Shown: positions 19,123 to 33,500, numbered from the stretch's first letter. The stretch is 64,000 nt of DNA from Photorhabdus cinerea (GCF_011189575.1 NZ_PUJW01000021.1:3684-67683), one strand, 5' to 3'. Notes: generated by a model from the letters alone, not told the origin. Numbers and translations: made by a program.

Positions 19123-19908
19123 ATGAAATTAGACAGCCAGTTAAATTATCATATACAAGTGCCGGAAAATCCGGTCTCTACCACGCCTGTTGTATTGATC
19201 CACGGGTTGTTTGGTGATCTAAATAATCTCGGCGTCTTAGCCCGTGATTTACAACAATACTATCCAGTCATTCAAGTTGATGTACGCAACCACGGTTCAT
19301 CCCCGTGGGTCGATAACATCGATTACCGCGATATGGCTCAAGATATTATTTCTCTGTTGGATCATCTGAAAATTCAGTCTGCCATTATTATTGGTCATTC
19401 AATGGGTGGTAAAATCGCAATGACAATGACTGCACAGGCACCAGAGCGAATAGAAAAAATTATTCTTATTGATATAGCACCCGTCGCCTATCAGGTTCGC
19501 CGCCATGATAAGATCTTTACGGCATTGAATAAAGTCACGGAAGCGGGAGTTAAAACCCGTCAAGATGCCATTAAAATTATGCGGGAAGATATTCAGGAAG
19601 AAGGCGTCATTCAATTTTTACTGAAATCATTCCGTCAGGGAGAATGGAAATTCAATTTACCGATATTAATCAATCAATATGAAAAAATTATTGGCTGGCA
19701 GGAAATTCCCGCATGGCCTCACCCAGCTCTGTTTATTCGTGGTGGCCTTTCTCCTTATATTCAGGAAGAGTACCGTAATGATATCACCAGACAATTTCCA
19801 CAAGCTAAAGCTTGGGTTATCGCCGGTTGCGGTCACTGGGTTCACTCAGAAAAACCAGACGCGGTTTTAAGAGCAATTCATCGTTTTCTGAATACTGATG
19901 CAGAATAA
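19123..19908 (+). CDS. ybfF: Esterase YbfF (alpha/beta hydrolase)
   Basis: Cytoplasmic serine esterase acting on acyl-CoA and short esters. 261 residues from ATG 19123. The oxyanion segment LIHGLFGDLNNLG (~29), the nucleophile elbow GHSMGGK (~90), the late acidic residue and the catalytic histidine in GCGHWVHSEKPDAVL (~232) are present. I prefer 19123 because the protein then starts MKLDSQLNYHI like E. coli YbfF; upstream in-frame starts at 19048 and 19087 lack a good ribosome site. In E. coli this gene sits next to seqA, so its distance here marks an insertion of the 11.4-19.0 kb region. Confidence 0.93.
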   Translation: MKLDSQLNYHIQVPENPVSTTPVVLIHGLFGDLNNLGVLARDLQQYYPVIQVDVRNHGSSPWVDNIDYRDMAQDIISLLDHLKIQSAIIIGHSMGGKIAMTMTAQAPERIEKIILIDIAPVAYQVRRHDKIFTALNKVTEAGVKTRQDAIKIMREDIQEEGVIQFLLKSFRQGEWKFNLPILINQYEKIIGWQEIPAWPHPALFIRGGLSPYIQEEYRNDITRQFPQAKAWVIAGCGHWVHSEKPDAVLRAIHRFLNTDAE

Positions 19909-19922
19909 CGAATCTTGACGTA

Positions 19923-19953
19923 GCACTAAGGGGGCGCTCCTTTTTACCTAGTG
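19923..19953 (+). terminator. Possible terminator after ybfF
   Basis: GCACTAAGG and CCTAGTGC form an 8-bp stem with one bulge about 15 bases after the stop; a T5 run lies inside the hairpin rather than after it, so the call is weak. Confidence 0.35.
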
Positions 19954-20072
19954 CGCATCCAATTAACCCTGTCGATAGGGATTTATTTAACATAGATCGT
20001 GAAAAATATTGGATACATAGGGCAGAAACTGAATTGAAGAAAAAATAAACACAAATAAATAGGATATAAATT

Positions 20073-20300
20073 ATGCTATCTAGCAAAGTTAAAAAATATC
20101 TTAGCGATCAAGGATGGTAGGATGATTCTATCCATCCAGAATATCTAAATGCTTTAATTGGGTTAAATATCGATTTGGAATCTGATTTTGCTCAGTTTTA
20201 CCTACATGCTGAAAATAATCCGACATTTTTTAGTAGACACCATGAAATTTACCAAATCTGCTGGTTTGTTATTAATAGCGATTATGATTTAAGTGTAAAA
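20073..20300 (+). pseudogene. SUKH/SMI1-KNR4-like immunity gene remnant
   Basis: From ATG 20073 the frame reads MLSSKVKKYLSDQGW, a TAG at 20118-20120, then HPEYLNALIGLNIDLESDFAQFYLHAENN and FFSRHHEIYQICWFVINSDY. The acidic FAQFYLHAE and the YQICWF pattern resemble short SUKH-type immunity proteins found beside toxins in Photorhabdus and Xenorhabdus. The 3' part is lost where the minus-strand MARTX fragment ends. The family call is tentative. Confidence 0.5.
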
Positions 20301-20861
20301 TTTACGCATGAAGCACTTCGTTTTCCAGTTCACAAGCTCTTGCCGGCTATATTCTTCGGTATGTGCTAACCGATCAAAGGCACGACGTACCGTTGTATTA
20401 TGGCTATATTGAAGCTGGCTCAACATGTAGCCACCAGCACCTTTAAAGTTTACGTCACCAGTTAGACCTTTACGGATCATTTCGTTATAAACAGCCGCAC
20501 CAGTAACATTCAGCTCACCGTGGTTACCTGTATGATTCAGGGAAACGCCACCCGCCGCACCGGAAAATAAAACATCACCATCACCACTTTTATCAATATC
20601 TGCGTAACCTGCCCCCCCCCCTTTTACGGTCAAATGACCCGTAGAATCCTCGATTCCTAAATACGCAGCACCGCCAACCACGGTGTCATTACCTGTACCG
20701 GTATATACCTTAGCCGCTATCGAACCCAACGTAATATAGTCATTCCCTCCGCGGGCATAAATGTAACCACCAAATCCAATAGCATCAATGTCATTATCAT
20801 CATCAGCGAAATAATTCCCGGTAAAAAAATATTCTGTGCTTCTGTTTGATGATTTACCCAT
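20289..20861 (-). pseudogene. MARTX toxin N-terminal fragment
   Basis: 190 residues from ATG 20861 (GGGA at a good distance upstream). The first ~160 residues match the start of MARTX/RtxA toxins: MGKSSNRSTEYFFTGNYFAD, the GGNDYITLGSIAAKVYTGTGND calcium-loop-like segment, and the glycine-rich repeats AGYADIDKSGDGDVLFSGAAGG and KGLTGDVNFKGAGGY. Real MARTX proteins have thousands of residues; here the match stops and about 30 unrelated residues (LSQLQYSHNTTVRRAFDRLA on) follow to a stop. The fragment contains a G10 run (C10 at 20612-20621 on the plus strand). Expression of a short secreted peptide cannot be excluded, but toxin function is lost. Confidence 0.8.
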
Positions 20862-20882
20862 AAACAATCCCTTAGTTTGATA

Positions 20883-21009
20883 TATACCCGTCATCTTTCA
20901 AGTTGCCTCTTTGTTGGCTGCACTCACTCACCCCGGTCACAGAGTTATCTATGCTCCCGGGGATTCGCTCCCTTGCCGTCGCGATCCATCTTGAAATCCA
21001 TAGGGTATA
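20883..21009 (+). repeat. ERIC repeat (copy 2)
   Basis: 127-bp ERIC with ends TATACCCG...GGGTATA and core CTCACTCACCCCGGTCAC. It lies 21 bases upstream of the MARTX fragment start. By eye it differs at about four positions from the inverted copy at 45333-45459. Confidence 0.92.
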
Positions 21010-21448
21010 AAAGTTAAAACTGTATCCGTCAGATATAACAACAATGTTGAATATCCTATTTCACGCACAATACAAACCCTCAGCTCTTTCCAGAGAAAAA
21101 GAGCTGACAGAACAAATTATTAATAAAGAATACACAACAATGACAACATTAAACTCAGAAAAATATTAACCTGATGTATCTATAAACACTTTTAAATAAA
21201 CAAATCTAATAAAACAAAAATTCAAAAACAATGTTTAACGAAGAAAATATAAAGAATTAAAACTAAGATATAACGTTTTACGAATTATGACCAATCATTT
21301 ATTATCTATTTATGAAAATATTAAATATATTTATTACCAATGAAATTAATACTTAATAAACAATATTATTTAGCGATAATTACATAAAGAAATTTATAAT
21401 GATAATCTGCCTAAAAAAAGCAGGTAACATAATGAATATATAGAAAAA
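21010..21448. other. AT-rich intergenic region downstream of the NRPS
   Basis: About 440 bases, highly AT-rich, between ERIC copy 2 and the NRPS terminator. GCTCTTTCCAGAGAAAAAGAGC near 21080-21100 forms a small hairpin. No gene seen. Confidence 0.45.
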
Positions 21449-21475
21449 ATCCGGCATAAACCATTTATACCGGAT
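21449..21475 (-). terminator. Rho-independent terminator of the NRPS gene
   Basis: ATCCGGCATAAA/TTTATACCGGAT, a 12-bp stem with one G-T pair and a 3-base loop, about 40 bases after the NRPS stop. On the minus strand the stem is followed by TTTTTTC. Confidence 0.8.
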
Positions 21476-21515
21476 TATAAAATAAACACAGGATCGTTAA
21501 ACCTCAATTAAATCA

Positions 21516-24500
21516 TCACTGAACCTCTCCGTCACAACTGATTGTCAGTGCCATATTTAAGGCTCGAATTAAAACAACTTTATCCTCACTATCCTCCAGC
21601 AAACTGAAATGGTTACCCGGAATAGGAATTAGCCGAAGCAAAGAAGCCGGTACTATCTGCGCCCAACCTAATGACGGTTCCATACTTAAAGGCCGTGGGT
21701 TGTCATCCGTAACCAAAGGAACGGGTGAAGAAGGTTCCATTGCATAGAACTGATGAAGCGTTACCGTTAATACTTGCGGTTCATAATCCCTGACGATTTG
21801 TGCATAATTTTCTATCTGTTCCCAACGCTTCGCAATCAAATTAGGACTCAGATTTAACGGGTATAACGCCAGTTCCTGCGCCGCGGCAATAAATTGAACC
21901 AAACTCAGTTCATCGATTCTTTGATACAATGCGGCAATCTCTTCAATGCGTTCTTCCCCTAAATGCCTTGCCAATTCAATAAAAAACTGGAGTTTTGGCG
22001 GGATTACCTGTTTCCTGGAATAGTAAGGCGCAGGCGTATCAATTAGCCCCAGAAAATTGATCGTCTCACCGGCATTCAAAAGTTGCTGAGCAATGGCGTA
22101 AGCCAGTATACCGCCAGAAGAGTAACCGCATATTCGGTACGGGCCTTCCGGTTGAACAGCCTTCATTAAGATGATCATTCTTGTCGCCTGCTGCTCCATC
22201 GTTAACATGGGTTCTTCACTGATAGACGGCCAAGGCAGCGCATAAATCGGATAGCCTGATTGAATATGCTGAGCCAGCCCAAAAACATAGGAATAATCAC
22301 CCATCCCACTGGGAACAAAGAACAACGGTAGCCCTGTTCCGTCAGATCGCACAGGTATGGCATGACTCCGTAGCTGAGACAGCCAATCTGAGGTCATTTT
22401 TGCGGCCAGTTCCATCAGAACCGGGAATTGAAACAAATCATTCAATGTGCATACCAAATCATGACCTGCGGCAAGGTTTATCATCCGCATGGCAAGCAGT
22501 GAATGACCACCCAACACAAAGAAGTTGTCATGGCGGCTAATCTGCTCAATACCCAATAACTCACGCCAGATAGCCGCCAAGGTGATTTCAATTTCCCCTT
22601 GTGGCGCTTCGTAAATCTGGCGGGCAAAATCCCCTTCGTTTGGAACCGGCAACGCCCGACGATCTAACTTACCGTTAGCGGTCAGCGGGAAGGCATCCAG
22701 ACACACAAACGCTGTCGGCACCATATAGTCAGGCAAAATTGTACTCAGGTAAGTACGCAGACTATTAACCAGCCCGTCCTCCGCGTCTGCCACCACATAA
22801 GCAACCAACTGCTTATCTTGTCCATCACTCAACGCCAGCACAGCCGCTTCACGCACTGCAAAATGTTCCGTCAACCGGGCTTCGATTTCTCCCGGTTCAA
22901 TGCGGAAACCACGAATTTTAACCTGCTGGTCATTACGGCCAAAGAATTCCAAATTACCGTCAGGCAGGTAGCGAGCTAAATCCCCAGTCCGGTACATGCG
23001 CGCATTCGCTAAATCACTAAACGGATCTGTCAGAAAGCGTTCAGCGGTCAATTCCGGGCGATTGAGGTAACCACAAGCAACCCCATCACCGCCAACATAA
23101 ATCTCACCGGATACCCCCAACGGCACCGGCTGACCATCATCATCCAGCAAGTAAACACGCGTATTGGCTATCGGTCGGCCAATGGGGACCCTTGTCGCTC
23201 CCGGTGGTAACGCGGCAATACAGTACATGGTAGTAAAGGTGGTGCCTTCACTCGGACCATAAGCCTGCAATAATTGTTGTGGCGGGCTGTTGTCCAAAAC
23301 TTCAGCAATCACATGCAAATCGGGGATATCTCCCCCGAAAATCAGAATTTTTATCTGCGGAAGAACCGGCGACAACGCTACGACCAGCCGGTTAAATAAT
23401 CCAATAGTTAGCCACAGAATCGTGACTCGATGATCCTGTAACACCTGTACAAACGCCTGTGGTGTTAGCAAAGTGGCATGGTCAATCACCACCAGCGCCC
23501 CACCATTGAGCAACGGCGCCCAAACTTCAAAGGTGCTGGCATCGAAAGCCGGGTTAGCGGTAAAGGACACTCGGTCATCTTGCCTGATTTCCGCATAACC
23601 ATTGTTAATGACCAGCCGAACCACCGCACGGTGAGGCACTACCACGCCTTTTGGTATACCGGTCGAGCCGGAGGTATACATGACATAAGCGGGGTCTGAA
23701 CTGTGACCAGACCAATCAAGATTGAAACCTTCTTCTTCCCTGCTTGTGTCTGCTTCATCAGTAAGACTAAATAACGGAACAACAAGGCCAATCGGAATAT
23801 CAACCCACCTATCAGTGAGCAACAATTTGGCTGAACAATCGTTTATCAACCAATTTTTCCGCTCATCCGGCACACTGGGATCAATAGGAACATAAACGGC
23901 ACCTATTTTGAGAATAGCCAACTGTGCCACCACCAGCTCAATCGAACGCTCTAACAGCAGCGCAACATGATTATTCGGGCAAATCCCCAGTGCAATCAAT
24001 TGACGCGCTAGCCGGTTAGAGTGAGTATTCAGTTCGACATAGCTAAGGGTTTTATCTCCTGCGATCAATGCCGTGGCTTCCGGGGTTTTCTCCACCTGTT
24101 GTTCAAATAACTGATGAATACACAGCTGATCGGGATAGATTGTTTCAGTGACATTCCAGGTTCCCAGCAACAACGTGCGTTCAGCCTCCGGCAGGATGTC
24201 TGGCATCCGCACCGATATTTCCGGGGTCTGTTCAAGTGCTTCCACCAAACTTTCCAGTGCTTGTTGCATATAACCGCATATGCGTTTCGGATCAAACGGC
24301 TGAACAATTTGAGCCGTCAGCCCCAGTGCATCACCAAAATCTTCCACCGACATTACAAACGGATAATTAGTACGCTCCTGTCCACCAAAGAGTTCAATAC
24401 CACTCATCGTTTCATGTAAGGTTTGCAAAGAGGAGTTATGTCGGTAATTCAACAGAGTATTAAAGAGCGGTGCTTCACTCTGCACACCACTACAACGCTG

Positions 24501-27500
24501 AGCTAACGCCAGAGATGCATGCTCATGCTCCAGCAATCCAGCCAGCCGGGTATGGACTATCTGTACACTATCCCGTACTGGAGTATCATCCACATCCAGC
24601 CGTAATGGCAGGGTATTGATAAACAATCCCATCCCATTATCAACTCCTTCCCCCGCTTGCATACGCCCAAACAGGACAGTCCCAAACACCACCTGTTGTT
24701 GTCCGCTGGTACGCGACAACACCTGCGCCCAAGCAAGATGGCACAAAGCAGCCAAACTCACACTCAAACGCCGGGCTTGACCCCGTAAGCGGTCATTAAG
24801 TTCAGCTGCCAGCATCTGGTGTGATTCTGTGACTTGCGAACCATCATGATGCACTTCTGTCAAGCCGAATGGTAACGTCGGCTCATTTACTCCAGCCAAC
24901 ATGTCGGTAAAGAAGCGGGTATGTTCTTCCTGACTTACCCCCAATCGGGCCTGAGCCACCAGATTGCGGAAGGGAACCGGAACAGGCAAGTTGTCCCCTT
25001 GTCCGGCAAGATACGCCTGAACTTCACGGTTCATCACGCCCAATGTTGTATGGTCACCAATCAGGTGGTGCAACAATTGCAGCACTATCCAGCGGCCATC
25101 ATGCTCCCGCGCCACAGCAAAGCGCAGTAATGGCGCCTGTCCCAAGTCAATACGATGCTGACGTGTATCAAAACGTCGCATCAATTGATCACCAACCGGA
25201 CCATCATCCGGGTGCAAGGTCAATTCAGCCACGGACAAAGGTGCCTGGCGCCAAACCACCTGAACCGGAACCGATAACCCTTGCCAGATAAAAGCAGTAC
25301 GCAGAATATCGTGACGATCAACTACCTGTTGAACTGCGGCCAGATAACGATCCAATAAAGACCGATTAGCAAAAGCCATTTGACTGGCCAGTAGATACAG
25401 ATCACCTTTATTTGCCAGTAGATGATGGAACAAAATGCCATCCTGCAACGGTGACAAAGCATAGATGTCCTGAATATTCGTCATTCCGCCCGGCACTTGC
25501 CCGATGATATGGTCAATTTCCGGCTGAGTCAGATCAATCAGTGGCAACATCTCTGGTGTCAATGTAGTCGCTGCCGGTGTAATAACATTAGGCGGTACTA
25601 CCACCGCCCGGTACTGCCCCAGCGTTTGGGCAAGTTCAGACAACACTGGAAATTGGAACAAGTCACGCACGGCCAGCATCAATCCAAGATTACGCAAGCG
25701 TTCAACCATCCGCACAGCAAGCAGCGAATGTCCCCCCAGTGCAAAGAAACTATCGTGCCGACTGATTTGCTCAATTCCCAGCAATTCGCGCCAGATAGCC
25801 GCCAGTGTGGTTTCTGTCTCCCCTTGCGGTGCGGCATAAACCTGACGAGCAAAATCTTCCTCGCCCGGAATCGGCAGCGCCCGGCGATCCAGTTTGCCGT
25901 TAGGCGTCAGCGGAAATGCATCCAGACGCACAAAAGCCGCCGGCACCATATAATCAGGCAAAGTTATGCTCAAGTGGCTACGCAAGTTGTTAACTAACCC
26001 GTCATCCGCTTGTGCCACGACATAGGCAATCAGCCGTTTATCCTGCCCGTCACCGGATACTAACACGAGTGCTTCACGGACCGCAGAGTGCTCCATCAGC
26101 CGAGCCTCTATTTCCCCCGGTTCAATACGGAAACCCCGGATTTTAACCTGCTGATCATTACGGCCAACAAACACCAGATTGCCATCCGGCAAGTAACGAG
26201 CCAAATCCCCGGTTCGGTACATGCGCGCATTTGGATCATAGCTAAATGGGTCCGTGAGAAAATGTTCAGCTGTCAGTTCTGGGCGGTTCAGATAACCACG
26301 TGCTACACCTATACCGCCAATATATAGTTCACCTACCGTCCCCAGTGGCACCAGCTGACCGCAGGTATCCAGTAAATAAACACGCGTGTTGGCCGTCGGG
26401 CGACCCATCGGTACCAATTCATCGGTATAGTCTGGCGGGCAAGACCAGACAGTCGCGCAAACAGTGATTTCCGTCGGGCCATAAGCATTGAACAGATTCG
26501 CCCGACCACTCAGAGCTTGAAACAGTGCTGCACTGGGCGCTTCACCACCCAGTATCAATGTCGGCCTTATCGTCATCACCGGTAAACCCGCCCCCTCCCG
26601 GAGCATAGCTGGTGTCAAACAGGCATGCGTCACTGCCTGCTCTTCCAGATAATGCCAAAGGTGGTGTGGCTCCTGGCGAACCGTATCGGCAGGAATATCC
26701 AAAGTGGCGCCACCGCATAGCGCCATCATGACTTCCCAAACACTGGCATCGAAACCAAACGAGGCAAACTGCAACATTCGGCTACTTGAATGAATATCAA
26801 ACTGAACAATTTTTTCCTGAATAAGATTAACTAACCCACGATGTTCAATCATCACCCCTTTCGGTGTGCCAGTAGAACCAGAGGTATAAATCACATAGGC
26901 CAGATGACGGGAAGTCAATGAAGACACCAAGGGGTTGCTGTCCGGCTGGTCAAGTAATGAATTCGGATCAAGTAGGGTCAATCCGGCTAACGCTTTCTCG
27001 CCTAACGCATCACATCCAGCGCTATCCGCCAGCAAAATCGCTGGCGCAGCATCGATTAAAATATGTAATAAACGTTCACCCGGATAAGCCGGGTCCAGAG
27101 GTACATAGGCCCCGCCAGCTTTTAGTACTGCCAACAGTCCTATTACCATTGCAGGTGAGCGTGTCACGCAAATCGCTACTCGCTGATCTGGTACCACACC
27201 CAGTGTAATAAGCTGATGAGCTAACCGGTTAGCACAGGTATTTAATTCGGCATAACTTAAACTCTGCCCTTCATGCACCAACGCAATAGCATCAGGATGC
27301 TTTTCAACTTGTTGCTCAAATAACCGATGAATACACAATTGGTCAGGATACCGGGCTTCTGTCGCATTCCAGGTTTCCAGTAATAGTCTGCGTTCTGCTG
27401 ACGCCAAAATATCGATTTTTCCAACCCGTTGCTGAGGATTAGCGGCCATTTCTCGCAGTATCGTATACAGATAACCGGCATGTCGTTCGATTGTCTGCCG

Positions 27501-30500
27501 ATCAAACAATGCGGTTGCATAATTCAGATAACCCACAATCTTGCCATCCATCTCTGACAGATTCAGCTCAAGATCGAACTTAACCACATCAAAAGCTTGC
27601 TCAACGGGTGAGACGGTCACCCCCGGTAGCCTCAATTCCATATTCTCATTGTTCTGCCAGGCAAACATCACTTGAAACAACGGGGTATGCGCCAATCGGC
27701 GCGGGGGCTGCACAATTTCTACCACCTGTTCGAATGGCAAATCCTGGTGCTCCTGTGCCGCCAATGCGGTTTGCCGCACACGCATAAGTAACTCGGTGAC
27801 GTTCGGCGAACCTGATAAGTCAATACGTAAGGCCAGCGTATTAACGAAGAAACCGATCAGAGATTCCACTTCTTGAAGACTACGGCCCGCACTCGGCGTA
27901 CCGATAACCAGATCTTCTTGGCCTGACAAGCGCGACAGAACTATAGCCCAAGCTGATAACAGGGTCATAAATAGCGTAACACCCTGCCGTTCACTCAAAT
28001 GTTTAAGGGATTTCGTTAACTCTTCATCCAAACTAATCGACAATAAATGTCCGACAAACGACTGGTGAGATGGACGTAGCCGATCAGTTGGCAAATCTAA
28101 CAGGACCGGCGAGTCAGCTAGCGCAGTGCGCCAGTAATTAGATTGGATTTGGACACGTTCAGCTGAAAGCCATTGACGTTGCCACGCGGCATAATCAGGG
28201 TACTGAATCGCCAACGGTGGCAACGGATCGGGTTGCTCTAGCAAGAAAGCCGCATAGAGAGCATTCATCTCACGCATCAACAAGCTAACAGACCAGCCGT
28301 CTGAAATAATGTGATGCTGGGTCAACAGGAATACATAATCATTGTCAGCCCGTTGTATCAGACAAGCACGGATCAACGGGCCACGGGTCAAATCGAATGA
28401 CGTCTCAGTTTCCTGTACACACAAATGTTCAAGTTGTTGATCCACATCAGGCACGTTACGCAGATCGTATTTTTTCATTGGCAAGCCAAATTCCACTGGC
28501 AACAGTTTAACTTGAGGCTGACCATCAACAGAGATAAATACAGAATGTAACGCTTCATGACGAGCAAACAGGCGATTAAGCGCCTGCTGCCAGACAGTGA
28601 TATCAAGCGGCCCCTGCAAACGCAGTGCTATGGGGATATGATAGGTATCACTGACTCCCTTAAATTGAGCCAGGAACCACAAGCGCTGTTGCGCGAATGA
28701 CAGCGGCAACTCACCCTCACGGGATATTGGCATAATGGCCGGTAGCCCACTGCCTTGCTCAGTCAGTCGCGCACTCATCACCTCAGCAAAGGCGGCTAAA
28801 GAAGGGGATTTAAACAACGTGGTCAGCGGCAATTCGATACCTAAAGCGGCTATTCGGTTCATCATCCGCACAGCCAATAGCGAATGACCGCCCAGCACGA
28901 AAAAGTTGTCATGGCGGCTAATCTGTTCAACCCCCAGTAACTCGCGCCAGATAGCGGCCAAAGCCGTTTCCATCTTCCCTTGCGGCGCTGCATAAACCTG
29001 ACGAGCAAAAGCTTCCTCTCCCGGCGCGGGTAATGCCTGACGGTTTAGTTTACCGCTAGATGTCAGTGGAAATATATCCAAACGCACAAAAGCCGACGGC
29101 ATCATATAATCAGGCAAAATCGTACTCAGATGGGTACGCAAACTGTTAACCAGCCCGTCATCTGCGTCTGCCACCACATAAGCAACCAGCCGCTTATCCT
29201 GCCCGTCATCCAGAGCTAACACAGCGGCTTCACGCACCGCAAAATGTTCCGTCAACCGGGCTTCGATTTCCCCCGGTTCAACGCGGAAACCACGAATTTT
29301 AACCTGTTGGTCATTACGGCCAACAAAAACCAGATTGCCGTCCGGCAGGTAGCGAGCCAGATCCCCGGTTCGATACATCCGCCCACTCGGTTCATCACTA
29401 AATGGATCTGTCAGAAAACGCTCAGCCGTCAATTCCGGACGATTGAGATAACCGCAGGCAACCCCATCTCCGCCAACATAAATCTCACCAGTTGCGCCCA
29501 GTGGCACCGGTTGACCATAATCATCCAGTAAGTAAACACGTGTATTGGCTATCGGTCGGCCAATAGGAACTCTCATCGTTCCTTGTGGTAACGCGGCAAT
29601 ACGGTACATGGTAGTAAAGGTGGTGCCTTCACTCGGACCGTAAGCCTGCAATAATTGTTGTGGCGGGCTGTTGTCCAAAACCTTAGCAATCACATGCGAA
29701 TCGGGGATATCTCCCCCAAAAATCAGGATTTTTATCTGCGGAAGAACCGAGGATAATTCGACTACCAGCCGGTTAAATAACCCGATAGTCAGCCACAGAA
29801 TCGTAACTCGATGAACCTGTAACACCCGCACAAACTCCCGCGGCGTCAGCAAAGTGGCATAGTCAATCACCACCAGCGTTCCACCATTAAGCAAAGGCGT
29901 CCAAACTTCAAAGGTACTGGCATCAAAAGCCGGGTTAGCGGTGAAAGCAACCTTGTCATCCGGCCTGATTGCAGCATAGCCGTTATTAATAACCAGTCTG
30001 ACCACCGCACGATGAGGCACCACCACGCCTTTTGGTGTACCGGTCGAGCCGGAGGTATACATGACATAGGCTGAATCTGAACTATGACAAGGTAAATCAA
30101 GATTGGCGCGATCTTCCGCTCTGATTGTTCCCATCTCACTGGAAAGACAGAACAGCGGAACTGCAAAATTAGTCGGGATATCAGATGGTAAATCAGTGAT
30201 CAGTAACCGTGCTGAACAATCGTTTATCAACCTGTTTTTCCACTCGTCTGGTACGCTGGGATCTATCGGCACGTATACAGCATCGACCTTGAGAATAGCC
30301 AGCTGGGCCACCACCAGTTCAATCGAACGCTCTAACAGGATTACAACGCGATCACCCGGACAAATCCCTTGCGCTATCAATTGACGGGCCAGCCGGTTAG
30401 CACTGGCATTCAGTTCTGCATAACACAGCGCCTTATCTCCCGCTATCAGCGCGACGGCATCCGGGGTTTTCTCCACCTGTTGTTCAAACAATTGATGGAT

Positions 30501-33500
30501 ACACAACTGATCAGGATACCGTGTTTCGGTTGCGTTCCAAGTTTTCAACAGCAGCTTGCGCTCCGCTTCTGGCAAAATGTTCAGCGTCCGTATTGGTGTG
30601 TCAGGAGCCTGTTCAAGCGTTGCTACCAGACTTTCCAGTGCTTGTTGCATATAGCCGCATACGCGTTCCGGATCAAACGGCTGGACGATTTGCACTGTCA
30701 ATCCCAACGCATCACTAAAATCCTCCACCGACAGCACAAATGGATAGTTGGTCCGCTCCTGCGCACCAAGGAACTCAACACCGTTTATAATTTCATTCGA
30801 AGCTGCTAACGGCGCATTATGTCGATAGTTCAACAGAGTACTAAAGAGCGGGGTTCCACCTTGCACACCACTGCAACGCTGAGCCAATGCCAGCGAGGCA
30901 TGTTCATGCTCTAACAGCCCAGCCAACCGGGTATGCACCGCCTGTATGCTGTCCCGTACCAGGGTATCATCGATATCCAATCGTAACGGCAAGGTATTGA
31001 TAAACAGTCCCATGCCACTGTCAGCGCCTTCGCCCGCCTGCATACGCCCAAATAGCACCGTGCCGAACACCACTTTCTTCTGGCCGCTGGTACGAGACAA
31101 CACTTGCGCCCAAGCCAGATGACACAATGTGGCTAAACTTACCCCCAGACGCCGAGCCTGATCACGTAAACGGTCATTCAAGTCAGTCGTCAGCATCCGA
31201 TGCGATTGTGTTACCTGTGAACCACCATGGTGTACCTCTATCAACCCAAACGGCAACGTCGGTTCCTCCACCTCCGCCAACATGTCAGTAAAGAAACAAG
31301 TATGCTCAACCTGGCTGGCACCCAATTGAACCTGAGTAATCAAATGACGGAAAGGTACCGGAACCGGCAGCCTGTTTTCCTGCCCGGTAAGATACGCCTG
31401 AACCTCACGGTTCATGACTTCCATCGTGGTATGATCGCCAATCAGGTGATGCAACAGTTGCAACACCACCCAACGGCCATCAGTCTCCTGCGCCATCATA
31501 AAGCGTAGAAGCGGAGCCTGACTCAAATCGATACGATGCTGGCGTAGATCAAACAATTGGGCTAACTGCTCGCAGATCGGTCCGTCAGCCGGGTTCAGTA
31601 CCAGTTCCGCCACTGGCAATTGAACTTGACGACAAACCACCTGAGCCGGAACAGATAATCCCTGCCAAACAAAGGCAGTGCGCAAGATATCATGGCGATC
31701 AACCACCTGCTGAACCGCTGCCAGATAACGATCCAGCAAAGGTCGGTCAGCAAAAACCATTTGACCTGCTAACAGATACGGATCGCCTTCGTTCGCCAGC
31801 AGATGATGGAACAAAATGCCATCCTGCAACGGCGACAAAGCATAGATATCCTGAATATTGCTGATCCCGCCGGGCACCTGCTCAACGATGTGATCAACCT
31901 CTGACTGAGTTAGAGCAATCAACGGCAACATCTCCGGCGTCAACACCGTGGTTGCCGACGTAATGATATTAGGCGGAACCACTACAGCCCGATATTGTGC
32001 CAAAGTTTGAGCAAGTTCAGACAACATCGGGGATTTAAACAGATCACGCACTGCCAACGTTAAACCCAGATTACGCAAACGTTCAACCATCTGCACAGCG
32101 AGCAACGAATGCCCTCCCAGAGTGAAGAAACTATCGTGCCGGCTAATCTGCTCAATTCCCAACAAATCACGCCAGATAGCAGCCAAAGCAACCTCAGTGT
32201 CCCCTTGCGGTGCTTCATAAACCTGATGAGCAAAAGCGTCCTCTCCCGGAGCCGGTAATGCCTGACGATCTAATTTACCGTTAGAGGTCAACGGAAAAGC
32301 ATCCAGACAGACAAAGGCCGCTGGCACCATATATTCAGGCAAAATTGCACTTAAATAAGTCCGTAAACTATTAACCAATTCGTCATTCGCGTCTGCCACC
32401 ACATAGGCAACCAACCGCTTATCTTGCCCATCTCCCAACGCCAGTACAGCGGCCTCCCGCACCGCAGGATATTCTGTCAACCGGGCTTCGATTTCCCCCG
32501 GTTCAATGCGGAAACCCCGAATTTTCACCTGTTGGTCATTACGGCCAAGGAACTCCAGATTTCCGTCCGGCAGGTAGCGTGCCAGATCCCCGGTTCGATA
32601 CATCCGCGCATTCGGTTGATCACTAAACGGATCTGTCAAAAAGCGTTCAGCCGTCAGTTCAGGCCGATTGAGGTAACCACAAGCCACCCCATCTCCCCCC
32701 ACATAAATCTCACCGATCACCCCTAACGGTACTGGTTGACCATAACCATCCAGCAGATAAACACGAGTATTCGCTATCGGTCGGCCAATCGGGACCCTCA
32801 TCGTCCTTAATGGTAATGTTGCGATACGGTACATAGTAGTAAAAGTGGTTCCTTCACTCGGACCGTAAGCCTGTAATAACTGTTGTGGCGGGCTGTTGTC
32901 CAAAACCTCAGCAATTACATGTAGATCGGGGATATCTCCCCCGAAAATCAGAACTTTTATCTGCGGAAGAATGGGGGATAACCTTGCCACTAATCGGTTA
33001 AACAACCCAATAGTCAGCCACAAAATCGTGATTTGATGAGCCTGTAACGCTTGTACAAATTCCTGTGGTGTCAGCAAAGTAGTGTGATCAATAACCACCA
33101 ATGTGCCACCGTTAAGCAAAGGTGCCCAGACTTCAAACGTACTGGCATCAAAAGCCGGGTTAGCCGTAAAAGCAACCCGGTCATCCGGTCCGATTTCAGC
33201 ATAACCATTATTGATAACCAACCTGACCACAGCACGGTGAGGCACTACCACACCTTTTGGTATGCCGGTCGAACCGGAGGTATACATGACATAAGCTGAA
33301 CTGAGACAAGGTACATTGAGATTAAAACACTCTTTCCCCCTGATAGTGTCCATCTCACTGGAGAGACAGAACAGCGGAACCGCAAGGTCAATCGGGATAT
33401 CAAACTGCGAATCGGTGAGCAGCAATTTGGCTGAACAATCGCTTATTAGCCAGTTTTTCCGCTCGTCCGGCACACTGGGATCTATCGGCACATAAACAGC

